Assembly: GCA_946055165.1 (NCBI GenBank)
Contig: CAMGFA010000007.1
Coordinates: 1-53,912 of the forward strand
Source of the DNA: an uncultured Bacteroidales bacterium
GTDB lineage: Bacteria; Bacteroidota; Bacteroidia; Bacteroidales; UBA932
Direction of reading: 5' to 3'
DNA length: 53,912 bases
Under the pieces are notes generated by a model. The model made no database searches. It saw nothing but the letters and a program-made list of their open reading frames with translations, and was not told the origin of the DNA. The translations under genes and the position numbers were made by a program. The first letter of the stretch is position 1, and the number at the start of each line of letters is the position of its first letter. Positions 34,127 to 43,896 of the stretch are shown in pieces.

Positions 34127-35586
34127 CACACGAAGAACAAATTCAAATTTTCAGGCACGGCTTTCCGCAGCTCGACATCGTTGCGGCTGCAAGCGTGAAC
34201 AAAGGCATCAGCACCCTCGACCCGCAGCAGGAGCAGGAGTGTATCGACTACAACAGCAAGGCTACGGTTTCCGGCCGATGCAAATTCGTTCCTGCATCGG
34301 GCGCCGCCTCCAGAATGTTCAAGGACATCTTCGCCCACAAGAGCGAAGCCATTGAAAAACTGGCCGGCAATCTGGAAAAATTCGCCTTCTACGACGAGGC
34401 AGTCTTCGGAAAAGCTCCCTACGATCCCGACAGCACAGCAGACAGACTGCTTCTGGACGAAGGTCTCGGCTATGGCAGCAAACCGAAAGGCGTACTCAAA
34501 TTCCACCGCTACCCCGATGAAGTGCGCACCGCTTTGGCTGAGCATCTGGTTGAAGGCCAGGACTATATGCGCAATGCCGATGGCAGCGTAAACCTCTGCA
34601 TCACCATTTCTCCGGAGCACCGGGAACTCTTTGAACAGGCTCTGGCCGAAGTGCAGAAGAGCTACGAAGAGCGCTACGGAGTAAAATACAAGGTGGAATT
34701 CACCTATCAGGACAAGGCTACCGACACCATCGCCGTAACTCCGGACAACAAGCCTTTCCTCAAGGAGGACGGACAGATTCTCACCCGTCCTGCCGGTCAC
34801 GGCGCCCTCATCTACAACCTTGACAAGCTTGAGCAGGAACTTGTGAGCATAAAGAACATAGACAACGTGGCCAACGAGCGTCTTCTCGGCTGCTGTGCCA
34901 AATACAAGAAAGTGCTTATGGGCCGCGCCCTCCAGCTCAGGGACAAGGTCTTCGGCTACATCACCGAATTCCTCCAGCTCACATCGGCCCAGGCCAACAC
35001 CGGACTCATCAACTACATCCCGGGCTACTATCCTGTTCCGGACGATCCTTACGCAACCCCTGAATGCCAGACCCTCTGCAACAAGATTGAAGCCTTCCTT
35101 GAAAAAGAATTCTGCATCACTATCCCGGAGCAGAAGAACTGCAAGGAAAGGGCCCTCGCCCTCTTCGAAAAACTCAACCGCCCTATCCGTGTATGCGGAA
35201 TGGTACGCAACGAAGGGGAGCCCGGAGGAGGTCCTTTCATTGTAAGGGACAAGAAAGGATGCACCAGCCTGCAGATACTCGAAAGCGTGCAGATAAGCGA
35301 CCCTGCACTTATGAAGGAAGCCACACATTTCAACCCTGTGGACCTTGTCTGCTGTATAAAAGACTACAAAGGAGACAAGTTTGACCTCACAAAATATGTC
35401 GATCCGCAGACAGGTTTCATCTCTTCGAAGAGCTATCAGGGCCGCGAACTCAAAGCTCTCGAACTTCCAGGATTGTGGAACGGAGCAATGTCAGACTGGC
35501 TTACGGCCTTTGTCGAAGTGCCAATCGAGACCTTCAATCCGGTGAAGACGGTTCTCGATCTGCTCAAGCCGGCACATCAGGAATAA
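34123..35586 (+). CDS. DUF4301 family protein
   Basis: The 487-residue product belongs to DUF4301, a Bacteroidota family of unknown function. Some segments suggest a sugar-nucleotidyltransferase-like Rossmann fold. These are [16 protein letters not shown] near residue 55, which resembles the glycine-rich G-x-G-T-R loop of NDP-sugar pyrophosphorylases; [17 protein letters not shown] near 220; and [17 protein letters not shown] near 360. There is no signal peptide or membrane helix, so it is cytoplasmic. It overlaps pdxB by 4 nt and ends the operon. Activity as a nucleotidyltransferase is my inference. Confidence 0.82.
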   Translation: MTHEEQIQIFRHGFPQLDIVAAASVNKGISTLDPQQEQECIDYNSKATVSGRCKFVPASGAASRMFKDIFAHKSEAIEKLAGNLEKFAFYDEAVFGKAPYDPDSTADRLLLDEGLGYGSKPKGVLKFHRYPDEVRTALAEHLVEGQDYMRNADGSVNLCITISPEHRELFEQALAEVQKSYEERYGVKYKVEFTYQDKATDTIAVTPDNKPFLKEDGQILTRPAGHGALIYNLDKLEQELVSIKNIDNVANERLLGCCAKYKKVLMGRALQLRDKVFGYITEFLQLTSAQANTGLINYIPGYYPVPDDPYATPECQTLCNKIEAFLEKEFCITIPEQKNCKERALALFEKLNRPIRVCGMVRNEGEPGGGPFIVRDKKGCTSLQILESVQISDPALMKEATHFNPVDLVCCIKDYKGDKFDLTKYVDPQTGFISSKSYQGRELKALELPGLWNGAMSDWLTAFVEVPIETFNPVKTVLDLLKPAHQE

Positions 35587-35589
35587 GTA

Positions 35590-35620
35590 TTGTCTTTCTC
35601 GCGGACTTTTGCTATATTTG
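35590..35620 (+). promoter_or_regulatory. Methylmalonyl-CoA decarboxylase operon promoter
   Basis: TTG at 35590-35592 is followed after exactly 20 nt by TATATTTG at 35613-35620. This is a full two-part Bacteroidota promoter. The leader to the ATG at 35645 is about 20 nt. It may drive the whole 10.4-kb decarboxylase plus V-ATPase transcript. Confidence 0.7.
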
Positions 35621-35644
35621 CGGCTTGTTAATTCAAGCCTCTGT

Positions 35645-37156
35645 ATGAGTATTCAAAGCGAAAAGATAATAAGTCTGAACAAACGCAAGGAAGCCGCCCT
35701 TCTTGGCGGCGGCCAAAAAAGAATAGAAGCGCAGCACGCCAAAGGCAAGCTTACTGCCAGAGAGCGTATTGCGCTTTTATTGGACCCCGGCAGTTTTGAA
35801 GAATTCGACTGCTTTGTCCAGCATCGGTGCACCAATTTCGGAATGGAAGACAGGCATTTCGACGGCGACGGTGTTGTTAGCGGCCGCGGAACCATAGACG
35901 GACGCATTGTCTATGTCTTTGCTCAGGATTTCACCGTGAACGGAGGCTCCCTGAGCAAAACAATGTCCGAGAAGATTTGCAAGGTAATGGACCTCGCCCT
36001 CAAGACAGGAGCTCCCGTAATCGGACTGAACGATTCGGGAGGAGCCCGCATTCAGGAAGGAATCGACTCTCTGGCCGGCTACGGCGAACTCTTCGAGAGG
36101 AACATCCTCTCATCGGGAGTGATTCCCCAGATTTCCGCCATTATGGGCCCCTGTGCAGGAGGAGCAGTTTATTCCCCGGCCCTTACCGACTTCATCTTTA
36201 TGGTGGAAGGCACTTCGAACATGTTTCTCACCGGCCCGTCGGTTGTAAAAAGCGAAACCGGAGAAGACGTGGACCAGGAAAGTCTGGGCGGTGCCGCCGT
36301 CCACTCCCGCAAGAGCGGCGTGGCACAGTTTGCCTGCCCCGATGAAGAAAGCCTCATTTCGGGCATCCGCAAACTGCTTTCCTTCTTGCCGTCGAACAAT
36401 ATGGAAAAGGCTCCTTCCCTGCCTTCGGACGATTCCCCAAGCAGGCTTTGCCCAAATCTGGACAACATAATCCCGGACAGCGACAACAAGGCCTACAATA
36501 TGTATGAGGTGATCGACTCCCTTGTTGACAATGGCGATTTCTTCGAAGTACACCGCGATTTTGCCTGCAACATCATAGTCGGTTTCGCCAGAATGGGAGG
36601 AGAAAGTGTGGGAATTGTCGCAAACAGGCCGGACTATATGTCCGGAGTGCTGGACATCAACGCCAGCCGCAAGGCTGCCCGCTTTGTCCGCTTCTGCGAT
36701 GCCTTCAACATACCTCTTGTAACACTGGTTGATGTTCCCGGTTTCCTCCCGGGCACCCAACAGGAATACGGGGCTGTCATTTCCAACGGTGCCAAACTTC
36801 TTTATGCCTATGGCGAAGCCACCGTTCCGAAAATCACCCTCACCCTCCGCAAGGCCTATGGCGGAGCCTATATCGTAATGTCCAGCAAGCACCTGCGCAG
36901 CGACATCAACTACGCTTGGCCGTCGGCCAACATCGCAGTTATGGGAGCAAAAGGAGCAGTGGGCGTGCTCAAGAACATAAGCGAGGAAGAATACAACGAA
37001 CTTTTCTGCAACCCTTACCGTGCTGCCGAAAGGGGCTATATCGAAGACGTCATCCAGCCTTCGGAAAGCCGTTTCAGAATAATCAGGGCCCTTTACTCCC
37101 TCAAGAACAAGGTTCAGGACCTCCCTGCAAAAAAACACGACAATCTTCCTCTATGA
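35645..37156 (+). CDS. mmdA: Methylmalonyl-CoA decarboxylase alpha subunit (carboxyltransferase)
   Basis: MmdA transfers the carboxyl group from (S)-methylmalonyl-CoA to biotin, giving propionyl-CoA; the carboxyl is then released at the membrane with Na+ export. The 503-residue product is a two-domain crotonase-fold acyl-CoA carboxyltransferase. The N-domain has [11 protein letters not shown] and [13 protein letters not shown]; the C-domain has [25 protein letters not shown] and [20 protein letters not shown]. The start is the ATG at 35645, since a TTG at 35609 lies before the promoter box. Beta, gamma-like and biotin subunits follow directly, which separates it from propionyl-CoA carboxylase. 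The family substrate is inferred. Confidence 0.93.
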   Translation: MSIQSEKIISLNKRKEAALLGGGQKRIEAQHAKGKLTARERIALLLDPGSFEEFDCFVQHRCTNFGMEDRHFDGDGVVSGRGTIDGRIVYVFAQDFTVNGGSLSKTMSEKICKVMDLALKTGAPVIGLNDSGGARIQEGIDSLAGYGELFERNILSSGVIPQISAIMGPCAGGAVYSPALTDFIFMVEGTSNMFLTGPSVVKSETGEDVDQESLGGAAVHSRKSGVAQFACPDEESLISGIRKLLSFLPSNNMEKAPSLPSDDSPSRLCPNLDNIIPDSDNKAYNMYEVIDSLVDNGDFFEVHRDFACNIIVGFARMGGESVGIVANRPDYMSGVLDINASRKAARFVRFCDAFNIPLVTLVDVPGFLPGTQQEYGAVISNGAKLLYAYGEATVPKITLTLRKAYGGAYIVMSSKHLRSDINYAWPSANIAVMGAKGAVGVLKNISEEEYNELFCNPYRAAERGYIEDVIQPSESRFRIIRALYSLKNKVQDLPAKKHDNLPL

Positions 37157-37449
37157 CAAACGATCCCCACGGCCTTATTCTCACTCTGATTTCAGTAGGA
37201 ACAGTATTTTTATGTCTCCTGCTGCTTTATGCCCTGTACAGTCTTGTGGGCCGCTTCTTCATTTCCAAACAGGAAAAACAAACGGCAGCAAGCGGAAAGG
37301 AGCTTCCGGAATCGGACAAGGAGGAAATTGCAGCCGCAATAGCACTTGCCCTCAGTCTCTACCGGAAAGACAACGAAAGGACAATCACAATAGACCCTTC
37401 GAAAGAGAGTCCATGGTCAAAGGCAGAACGTAATTTCAGAAAAAAATGA
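37153..37449 (+). CDS. mmdD: OadG-family small membrane subunit of the methylmalonyl-CoA decarboxylase
   Basis: The 98-residue protein has one membrane helix (about residues 9-33, [21 protein letters not shown]) and a charged cytoplasmic tail with an alanine-rich helix ([16 protein letters not shown]). This is the OadG/delta pattern that anchors the alpha subunit to the membrane beta subunit. The start overlaps the mmdA stop (ATGA) and the end overlaps the biotin carrier start. The name mmdD is given by position and topology. Confidence 0.82.
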   Translation: MTNDPHGLILTLISVGTVFLCLLLLYALYSLVGRFFISKQEKQTAASGKELPESDKEEIAAAIALALSLYRKDNERTITIDPSKESPWSKAERNFRKK

Positions 37450-37871
37450 GCACTTACAAAATCAAAATAAATTCCAGAGACTACGAAGTAAGCATAAACT
37501 CCATTGTCGGGAACAAGGCATCGGTCTGTGTCAACGGCAGGGAGTACGAAGCTCTTGTTGAAGAGCCTGCCGGCCCTGTTGTGGCAGCAAGGCCAAAGAA
37601 TGCTCTCAACGCATCTTCCGCTCCGCTCAATGAGGCGGTTCCGGCCACTCCTGCTGTTGCCGGAGCAGTCACTTCCCCGCTGCCGGGAGTCATTCTCTCC
37701 ATCGCAGTAAAGGAAGGCGACAAAGTGAGCCGCGGACAAAAACTGGCAGTTCTCGAGGCAATGAAAATGGAAAATGACATTCTGGCTCCGCAGGAGGCCA
37801 CAGTAAAGCAGATTCTTGTGCACAGCGGCGACTCTGTGAAAGAAGGAACCCAACTTCTAATTCTCGGCTGA
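37446..37871 (+). CDS. mmdC: Biotin carboxyl carrier subunit of the methylmalonyl-CoA decarboxylase
   Basis: This 141-residue protein carries biotin between the carboxyltransferase and the membrane pump. The N-terminal part (residues 1-40) resembles other BCCPs. A flexible Ala/Pro linker follows (about 41-75), then a biotinyl domain with EAMKMEN and biotinyl Lys107. It overlaps its neighbours by 4 nt and 1 nt. Confidence 0.93.
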   Translation: MSTYKIKINSRDYEVSINSIVGNKASVCVNGREYEALVEEPAGPVVAARPKNALNASSAPLNEAVPATPAVAGAVTSPLPGVILSIAVKEGDKVSRGQKLAVLEAMKMENDILAPQEATVKQILVHSGDSVKEGTQLLILG

Positions 37872-39013
37872 TGGAACAGATAATAGACAGTCTCACCCAA
37901 TTCTGGCAGTTCACCGGTTTTGCCAACTGCACCTGGCAGCACCTCGTGATGATTGCCATCGGCCTGGTTTTCATTCTTCTGGGCATAGTAAAGCATTGGG
38001 AGCCCCTGCTTCTGGTTCCTATCGGTTTCGGAATAATCATCGGAAACATTCCTTTTCTCAACGGTCTCAACATAGGCATATACGAAGAAGGAAGCGTGCT
38101 CAACATACTCTATCAGGGAGTCAGACAGGGATGGTATCCTCCTCTGATTTTTCTGGGAATAGGTGCAATGACGGATTTCTCCGCACTCATATCCCAACCT
38201 CGGCTCATGCTCATCGGAGCAGCTGCCCAGATTGGCATTTTCGGAGCCTATATCATTGCTCTCCACCTCGGCTTCAGTCCGGCAGAAGCCGGAGCAATTG
38301 GCATCATCGGCGGAGCCGACGGCCCTACAGCCATTTTCCTCAGCTCCAAGCTGGCTCCAGAACTTATGGGCGCCATTGCCGTATCGGCCTATAGCTATAT
38401 GGCCCTGGTTCCGGTAATCCAGAAGCCTGTAATGCTGCTGCTTACAACTAAAAAGGAAAGGCTCATCAGAATGAAAGCCCCAAGACAGGTTGGCCAGAAA
38501 GAAAAAATCCTTTTCCCAATCATAGGATTCATCTGCACGGCTTTCATAGTACCTTCGGGCATACCGCTTCTCGGAATGCTTTTCTTCGGAAACCTGCTCA
38601 AGGAATCGGGAGTGACCCGCAGGCTTGCCCAGACCGCAAGCGGTCCTTTGGTAGATGTGGTTACAACCCTCATAGGACTCACTGTCGGAGCTTCCACCCA
38701 GGCAACGGTCTTTCTCAGCGCACGCTCGGTGAAGATCTTCCTGCTCGGACTGCTCTCCTTTGTCATCGCCACCACATGTGGTGTGCTATTTGCGAAATTA
38801 ATGAACTTGTTCTGCAAGGAAGGAAACAAAATCAACCCGCTCATCGGCAATGCCGGCGTGAGTGCCGTTCCCGATTCGGCCCGCGTCAGTGAAACCGTGG
38901 GGCTTGAGGCCGATCCTTCCAACCACCTTCTGATGCACGCTATGGGTCCCAATGTGGCCGGAGTCATCGGTTCGGCGGTGGCTGCAGGCATTTTACTCGG
39001 CTTTTTATCATAA
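37871..39013 (+). CDS. mmdB: Na+-translocating decarboxylase beta subunit (MmdB)
   Basis: This membrane subunit decarboxylates carboxybiotin and exports Na+. The 380-residue protein has about nine to eleven membrane segments. It keeps the residues shown in Klebsiella OadB to handle Na+: Asp150 in IIGGADGPTAIF (equivalent to Asp203), and Asn322 with Ser331 in NPLIGNAGVS (equivalent to Asn373 and Ser382). It closes the decarboxylase genes, and 21 nt later the V-ATPase genes begin with no visible terminator. Confidence 0.94.
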   Translation: MEQIIDSLTQFWQFTGFANCTWQHLVMIAIGLVFILLGIVKHWEPLLLVPIGFGIIIGNIPFLNGLNIGIYEEGSVLNILYQGVRQGWYPPLIFLGIGAMTDFSALISQPRLMLIGAAAQIGIFGAYIIALHLGFSPAEAGAIGIIGGADGPTAIFLSSKLAPELMGAIAVSAYSYMALVPVIQKPVMLLLTTKKERLIRMKAPRQVGQKEKILFPIIGFICTAFIVPSGIPLLGMLFFGNLLKESGVTRRLAQTASGPLVDVVTTLIGLTVGASTQATVFLSARSVKIFLLGLLSFVIATTCGVLFAKLMNLFCKEGNKINPLIGNAGVSAVPDSARVSETVGLEADPSNHLLMHAMGPNVAGVIGSAVAAGILLGFLS

Positions 39014-39034
39014 AACAATATAAAACAGATATTT

Positions 39035-39643
39035 ATGCAAAACAAATTACAAGAACTCACAGACAGGCTCTATCAGGAAGGTCTTTCCAGGGGCAAAGAG
39101 GACGGTGAACTCTTCCTCGCCAATGCCAAGAAGCAGGGCGAGCAGATAGTTGCCGATGCAAAGGCGGAAGCCGAGAAAATCATTCTCCAGGCCCGCCAGC
39201 AGGCCCAGGACCTGAAGGACAAAGCCAAGTCCGACGTGAAAATGGCATCGGAGCAGGCTCTCCAGGCCACAAAGAAGGATATTGAAAACCTTCTTCTTTC
39301 CAACATCATCGACAAAGCTGCCAAAGAGACTTTGGGCAAGACCGATTTTCTCAAGGAAATCATCCTTTGCGTCGCCAAAAACTTCTCCGCACAGGAGAGC
39401 TGCGATCTGGCACTCGTGCTGCCCGAGAACCTCAAGTCAGAACTTGAAGGATGGGTTGCCGGCCAGCTTGAAAAGCAGCTTGGCAAGCAGGTAACAGCCG
39501 AATTCTCCAACAGGATAAGCGGAGGATTCAACATCGGCCCGGCCGACGGCAGCTACTACATCAGTCTGAGCGACGAAACCTTCTCCGCTCTCATTTGCGA
39601 ATACCTTCGTCCTCTAACCAAAAAAGTACTTTTCGGTGAATAA
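39035..39643 (+). CDS. ntpE: V-type ATPase subunit E (peripheral stalk)
   Basis: Subunit E forms the stator stalk that links the catalytic head to subunit I. The 202-residue product has a long N-terminal helix rich in charged residues and alanine (residues 15-95, e.g. AKKQGEQIVADAKAEAEKIILQARQQ) with coiled-coil character, then a globular C-terminal domain with GGFNIGPADGSYYISLSDETF. No gene for the usual partner (subunit G/H) is present. It is the first gene of the ATPase set, 21 nt after mmdB. Confidence 0.9.
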   Translation: MQNKLQELTDRLYQEGLSRGKEDGELFLANAKKQGEQIVADAKAEAEKIILQARQQAQDLKDKAKSDVKMASEQALQATKKDIENLLLSNIIDKAAKETLGKTDFLKEIILCVAKNFSAQESCDLALVLPENLKSELEGWVAGQLEKQLGKQVTAEFSNRISGGFNIGPADGSYYISLSDETFSALICEYLRPLTKKVLFGE

Positions 39644-40223
39644 TTACGAATACATTATAGCATCCCTGCCTGTTATCAGTGCGGATTTCCGCGGAGAACT
39701 GGACTGCGAGGGCATTGTTGAAGAGATACGCACCCAGCTTTCGAAGAAGGATGCCGCTCTTCTGGACAGGCTCCTCGAAGGTTTCGACGCTTCCCGGCTC
39801 GACGAAGACTTCTATCGCCGCGCCCTGGACAGCTCAAACGCCTTTGTCCGCGGCTATTTCGCCTTCGACCTTGCCGTGCGCAACTGCAAGGTGGAATATC
39901 TCAATTCGCAGCTTGGAAGGCCCATGGGCCAGGATGAACTCCACCTGAGCGAGGAAGAAGAGGAATTTGAACAGGAGAATATGGTCAAGGAGATTCTTGC
40001 CGGCACGGACATCCTGCAGCGGGAGCGCTCCCTGGACCTTCTGATGTGGGACAGGATTGACTCCCTTCTGGGCCTTCAAGTGTTCACAATAGACGTTATT
40101 CTGGCTTTCGTGGCCAAACTTCAGATTGTCTCACGCTGGCTCAAGCTCGACCCGCAGCAGGGAGCAGCCTTGTTCAAGCAACTCGTCAACGAAATACGAA
40201 ACAATAAAAAATCAATAGAATAA
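39636..40223 (+). CDS. DUF2764 protein of the V-ATPase operon (subunit C-like position)
   Basis: The 195-residue product matches the DUF2764 family, found in short bacterial V-ATPase operons between subunits E and A, as in Chlamydia and Spirochaetes. By position it probably stands in for subunit C, the central-stalk adaptor that binds the rotor ring. It is helical and soluble, with the opening NNYEYIIASLPVISADFRG. The start is a GTG at 39636, which overlaps the subunit E stop by 8 nt. The functional assignment is inference. Confidence 0.8.
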   Translation: MNNYEYIIASLPVISADFRGELDCEGIVEEIRTQLSKKDAALLDRLLEGFDASRLDEDFYRRALDSSNAFVRGYFAFDLAVRNCKVEYLNSQLGRPMGQDELHLSEEEEEFEQENMVKEILAGTDILQRERSLDLLMWDRIDSLLGLQVFTIDVILAFVAKLQIVSRWLKLDPQQGAALFKQLVNEIRNNKKSIE

Positions 40224-40224
40224 A

Positions 40225-41979
40225 ATGAGTACAACAGGAAAAGTTAGAGGTATCGTTTCCAACCTTGTCACCGTGCAGGTCAACGGCCCGGTTGCAGAGA
40301 ACGAACTCTGCTACATAAACGCCAAGGGCACCAATCTGCTCGCCGAGGTGATCAAGGTGAACGGAGACCAGGCCTCTGTGCAGGTCTTCGAGAGCACCCG
40401 AGGCCTCAAGGGCGGAGATCCGGTGGAATTCCTCGGAAAGATGCTTGAAGTATCACTGGGCCCTGGACTTCTGTCAAGCGTTTACGACGGTCTGCAGAAC
40501 GACCTCACCACCATGACGGGAGTCTTCCTCAAACGTGGAGAATACACCCAGGCCCTCAACCCGGACAAACTCTGGGATTTCAGCCCTATAGCAAAGGCCG
40601 GAGACAGAGTGGAAGCCGCAAGCTGGCTGGGCGAAGTTCAGGAAGGCTGGCTGCCTCACAAAATTATGGTTCCTTTCTCCTTCAAGGGAGAGTATGTGGT
40701 CAAGAGCATAAAGGAAGCCGGATCGTACAATATCAATACCGTTATCGCTGTCCTCAGCAATGCAGCCGGAGAAGACGTGGAAGTGACAATGGTTCAGCAC
40801 TGGCCTGTAAAAGTTGCCATCAAAGGCTACAGGGAGAAACCGCGTCCTCAGAAAATTATGGAAACCGGCGTCCGTGTAATCGACACCTTCAACCCTATCG
40901 CAGAAGGCGGTACCGGATTTATCCCGGGGCCTTTCGGCTGTGGAAAAACCGTGCTCCAGCACGCCATTGCCAAGCAGGGTGAAGCCGATGTGATTGTGAT
41001 GGCTGCCTGCGGCGAACGCGCCAACGAGGTTGTGGAAATTTTTACCGAGTTCCCTGAACTCATCGACCCTCATACCGGCCGCCACCTTATGGACCGTACA
41101 ACCATCATCTGCAACACTTCCAATATGCCTGTTGCAGCACGCGAAGCCTCCGTTTACACGGCGATGACCATCTGCGAGTACTATCGCGCCATGGGTCTGA
41201 GATGTCTGCTTCTGGCCGATTCCACCTCCCGCTGGGCCCAGGCTCTGCGAGAGATGAGCAACCGTATGGAGGAACTTCCGGGAGCCGATGCCTTCCCTGT
41301 GGACCTTTCGTCCATCATCTCCAACTTCTACGCACGCGCGGGCATGGTGGTTCTCAACAACGGCCAGACCGGAGCAGTCACCTTCATCGGAACGGTATCC
41401 CCTGCCGGAGGAAACCTCAAAGAACCTGTTACGGAGAGCACCAAGAAAGCAGCCCGCTGCTTCTATGCCCTCGAACAGGCACGCGCCGACCAGAAACGCT
41501 ACCCTGCCGTGAACCCTCTCGACTCCTACTCCAAATATCTGGAATATCCTGAAATCAGGGAATACCTCGACCGGACAGTGGACGAAGCTTGGGTGGACAA
41601 AGTTATCGAAGCCAAGAACATAGTCCGCCGCGGCCGCGAAATGAAAGACCAGATAGACATTCTCGGCGACGACGGCGTTCCGATGAGCTACCACGTATCG
41701 TTCTGGAAGAGCGAAATGATAGACTTCGCCTTCCTGCAGCAGGATGCCTTCGATGCAGTGGACGCCCTCTGTCCTATGGACCGCCAGAAGGAGCTTCTGA
41801 ACACCATCCTCGACATCTGCCGCAGGGACTTCGACTTCGAAGACTACCAGCAGTGCCGCGAATACTTCAAGAAACTCATCAACGCCCTGAGGCAGATGAA
41901 CTACTGCGTCTGGGGAACTGAAGAATTCAAGGAAAACAAGCAACAACTCTTAAATCTTCTGGAAGACAATGGCAAATAA
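40225..41979 (+). CDS. ntpA: V-type ATPase catalytic subunit A
   Basis: Subunit A hydrolyses or synthesises ATP in the A3B3 head. The 584-residue product has the N-terminal beta barrel, the non-homologous insert (about residues 110-190) that marks V/A-type A subunits, and a P-loop GPFGCGKT at residues 235-242. The catalytic block includes GERANEVVEIFTEFPEL and LLADSTSRWAQALREMSNRMEELPG. Length matches other V/A-type A subunits. It starts 1 nt after DUF2764 and overlaps subunit B by 11 nt. Confidence 0.97.
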   Translation: MSTTGKVRGIVSNLVTVQVNGPVAENELCYINAKGTNLLAEVIKVNGDQASVQVFESTRGLKGGDPVEFLGKMLEVSLGPGLLSSVYDGLQNDLTTMTGVFLKRGEYTQALNPDKLWDFSPIAKAGDRVEAASWLGEVQEGWLPHKIMVPFSFKGEYVVKSIKEAGSYNINTVIAVLSNAAGEDVEVTMVQHWPVKVAIKGYREKPRPQKIMETGVRVIDTFNPIAEGGTGFIPGPFGCGKTVLQHAIAKQGEADVIVMAACGERANEVVEIFTEFPELIDPHTGRHLMDRTTIICNTSNMPVAAREASVYTAMTICEYYRAMGLRCLLLADSTSRWAQALREMSNRMEELPGADAFPVDLSSIISNFYARAGMVVLNNGQTGAVTFIGTVSPAGGNLKEPVTESTKKAARCFYALEQARADQKRYPAVNPLDSYSKYLEYPEIREYLDRTVDEAWVDKVIEAKNIVRRGREMKDQIDILGDDGVPMSYHVSFWKSEMIDFAFLQQDAFDAVDALCPMDRQKELLNTILDICRRDFDFEDYQQCREYFKKLINALRQMNYCVWGTEEFKENKQQLLNLLEDNGK

Positions 41980-43288
41980 AGCATATCAGAAAATCTACAC
42001 CCAGCTCGAGGCCATCACCAAAGCCACGGTGAGCCTCAAGGCCCCGGGTGTTTCCAACGACGAGCTCGCAACAGTGGACAACAGGCTTGCCCAGGTTGTG
42101 AAGACCAAAGGAGAGCTTGTGACTCTCCAGGTATTTGCCGGAACCGAAGGCATACCTACCAATGCAGAGGTCAGCTTCTTCGGAGCTCCTCCAACCCTCA
42201 AGGTAAGCGAACAGCTTTCCGGACGTTTCTTCGATGCCTACGGCCACCCTATCGACGGAGGCCCTGAAGTCGAAGGCGAGGAGCGCGAAGTAGGCGGACC
42301 TTCCGTAAACCCTTACAAGCGCAAGCAGCCTAGCGAACTCATTCCTACAGGAATTGCCGGCATCGACCTCAACAACACCCTCGTATCGGGCCAGAAGATT
42401 CCTTTCTTCGCCGATCCTGACCAGCCTTACAACCAGGTTATGGCCGATGTTGCCCTTCGTGCCGATGTGGACAAGATCATCCTCGGAGGTATGGGTCTGA
42501 GCAACGACGACTACCTCTTCTTCAAGCACGCCTTCGAAGATGCAGGTGCCCTGGACAAAATCGTAAGCTTCGTAAACACAACCGAAGAACCACCGGTAGA
42601 GCGTCTCCTTATCCCGGATATGGCCCTCGCAGCGGCCGAATACTTCGCTGTGGACAAGAACGAGAAGGTTCTCGTGCTGCTTACCGACATGACCCTCTAC
42701 GCCGACGCCTTGAGCATAGTGTCGAACCGTATGGACCAGATTCCTTCCAAGGACTCCATGCCGGGTTCACTCTACTCCGACCTCGCCAAGATTTACGAGA
42801 AGGCGGTTCAGCTGCCGAGCGGCGGTTCCATCACCATCATCGCAGTTACAACGCTCAACGACGGTGACATCACCCACGCCATTCCTGACAACACAGGTTA
42901 TATCACCGAAGGCCAGCTCTACCTCAAGGCCGATACCGATACCGGAAAGGTTATCGTGGACCCATTCCGCTCCCTGTCCCGACTCAAACAGCTTGTACAG
43001 GGCAAGAAAACCCGCGAGGACCACTCCCAGGTAATGAATGCCGGCGTGCGTCTCTATTCAGATGCACAGAACGCCAAGACCAAGCTTGAGAACGGTTTCG
43101 ACCTCTCCGAGTACGACCTCAGGTGCCTCGACTATGCCAAGGAGTATGCAAGCCGCCTGCTCAGCATCGACGTCAACATCAAAATAGAAGAGATGCTTGA
43201 CACCGCCTGGGAGCTCTTCGGCAAATATTTCAAACCTGAAGAAACAGGTATTAAGAAAGCCTTGATAGACAAATACTGGAAAGCCTGA
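41969..43288 (+). CDS. ntpB: V-type ATPase regulatory subunit B
   Basis: Subunit B is the non-catalytic partner of A. The 439-residue product lacks a P-loop; the equivalent segment is TLVSGQKIPFFADPDQPYN. Other family blocks are MDQIPSKDSMPGSLYSDLAKIYEKA and the C-terminal helical domain. Its length is usual. It overlaps subunit A by 11 nt and subunit D by 1 nt. Confidence 0.95.
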   Translation: MANKAYQKIYTQLEAITKATVSLKAPGVSNDELATVDNRLAQVVKTKGELVTLQVFAGTEGIPTNAEVSFFGAPPTLKVSEQLSGRFFDAYGHPIDGGPEVEGEEREVGGPSVNPYKRKQPSELIPTGIAGIDLNNTLVSGQKIPFFADPDQPYNQVMADVALRADVDKIILGGMGLSNDDYLFFKHAFEDAGALDKIVSFVNTTEEPPVERLLIPDMALAAAEYFAVDKNEKVLVLLTDMTLYADALSIVSNRMDQIPSKDSMPGSLYSDLAKIYEKAVQLPSGGSITIIAVTTLNDGDITHAIPDNTGYITEGQLYLKADTDTGKVIVDPFRSLSRLKQLVQGKKTREDHSQVMNAGVRLYSDAQNAKTKLENGFDLSEYDLRCLDYAKEYASRLLSIDVNIKIEEMLDTAWELFGKYFKPEETGIKKALIDKYWKA

Positions 43289-43896
43289 TGGCAATTAAAT
43301 TTCAATACAACAAAACCTCTCTTACCAACCTTGGCAAGCAGTTGAAGGTACGTCAGAAGGCCCTCCCGACCCTCAAGAACAAGGAGTCGGCCCTCAGGGT
43401 CAGCGTTGCCGCAGCCAAAGCTCAGAGCGAGAAGCTGGAGCGCGAGGTGGAACAGGCTCTCAAGAGCTACGACTACCTTGCAGCGCTCTGGAACGAGTTC
43501 GAGCCGGGACTCATCCGCATCGTGGACGTGAAGCTGCGCACGGTGAAAGTGGCCGGAGTCAAAATTCCGGACCTCGAAGACATCGTGTATGAGCTCCAGC
43601 CTTTCAATGCTTTCACAAAACCGGCCTGGTATGCCGACGGTGTGAGGATTCTCAAGGACATCACACGGCTGGGAATCGAATCCGAAGTGTATGAGCAGAG
43701 AAGGAAGATTCTCGACTACAACAGGAAGAAGACCACCCAGAAAGTGAACCTCTATGAGAAAGTCCAGATTCCGGGCTATCAGGAGGCCATAAGGAAGATC
43801 AAGAGATATATGGAGGACGAGGAAAATCTGAGCAAAGCTTCATCGAAGATTGTGAAGACCCGTCACGAAGAAGAAGAAAAACAGCAAGCCCTATGA
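43288..43896 (+). CDS. ntpD: V-type ATPase subunit D (central rotor shaft)
   Basis: Subunit D is the gamma-like shaft that turns inside A3B3. The 202-residue product is almost wholly helical, with N- and C-terminal coiled-coil arms (residues 5-65 and 120-195) and a central domain with AGVKIPDLEDIVYEL. No separate subunit F gene is seen beside it. It overlaps both neighbours. Confidence 0.93.
   Translation: MAIKFQYNKTSLTNLGKQLKVRQKALPTLKNKESALRVSVAAAKAQSEKLEREVEQALKSYDYLAALWNEFEPGLIRIVDVKLRTVKVAGVKIPDLEDIVYELQPFNAFTKPAWYADGVRILKDITRLGIESEVYEQRRKILDYNRKKTTQKVNLYEKVQIPGYQEAIRKIKRYMEDEENLSKASSKIVKTRHEEEEKQQAL

Noticed and set aside
32978..35328. Two long antisense frames (379 and 434 codons) opposite pdxB and the DUF4301 gene
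   Set aside because: Both mirror real overlapping genes of a plus-strand operon and have no family resemblance.
40474..41946. A 490-codon open frame antisense to V-ATPase subunit A
   Set aside because: It lies entirely opposite a well-conserved catalytic subunit, its translation shows no recognisable domain, and it is explained by the codon bias of the true gene.
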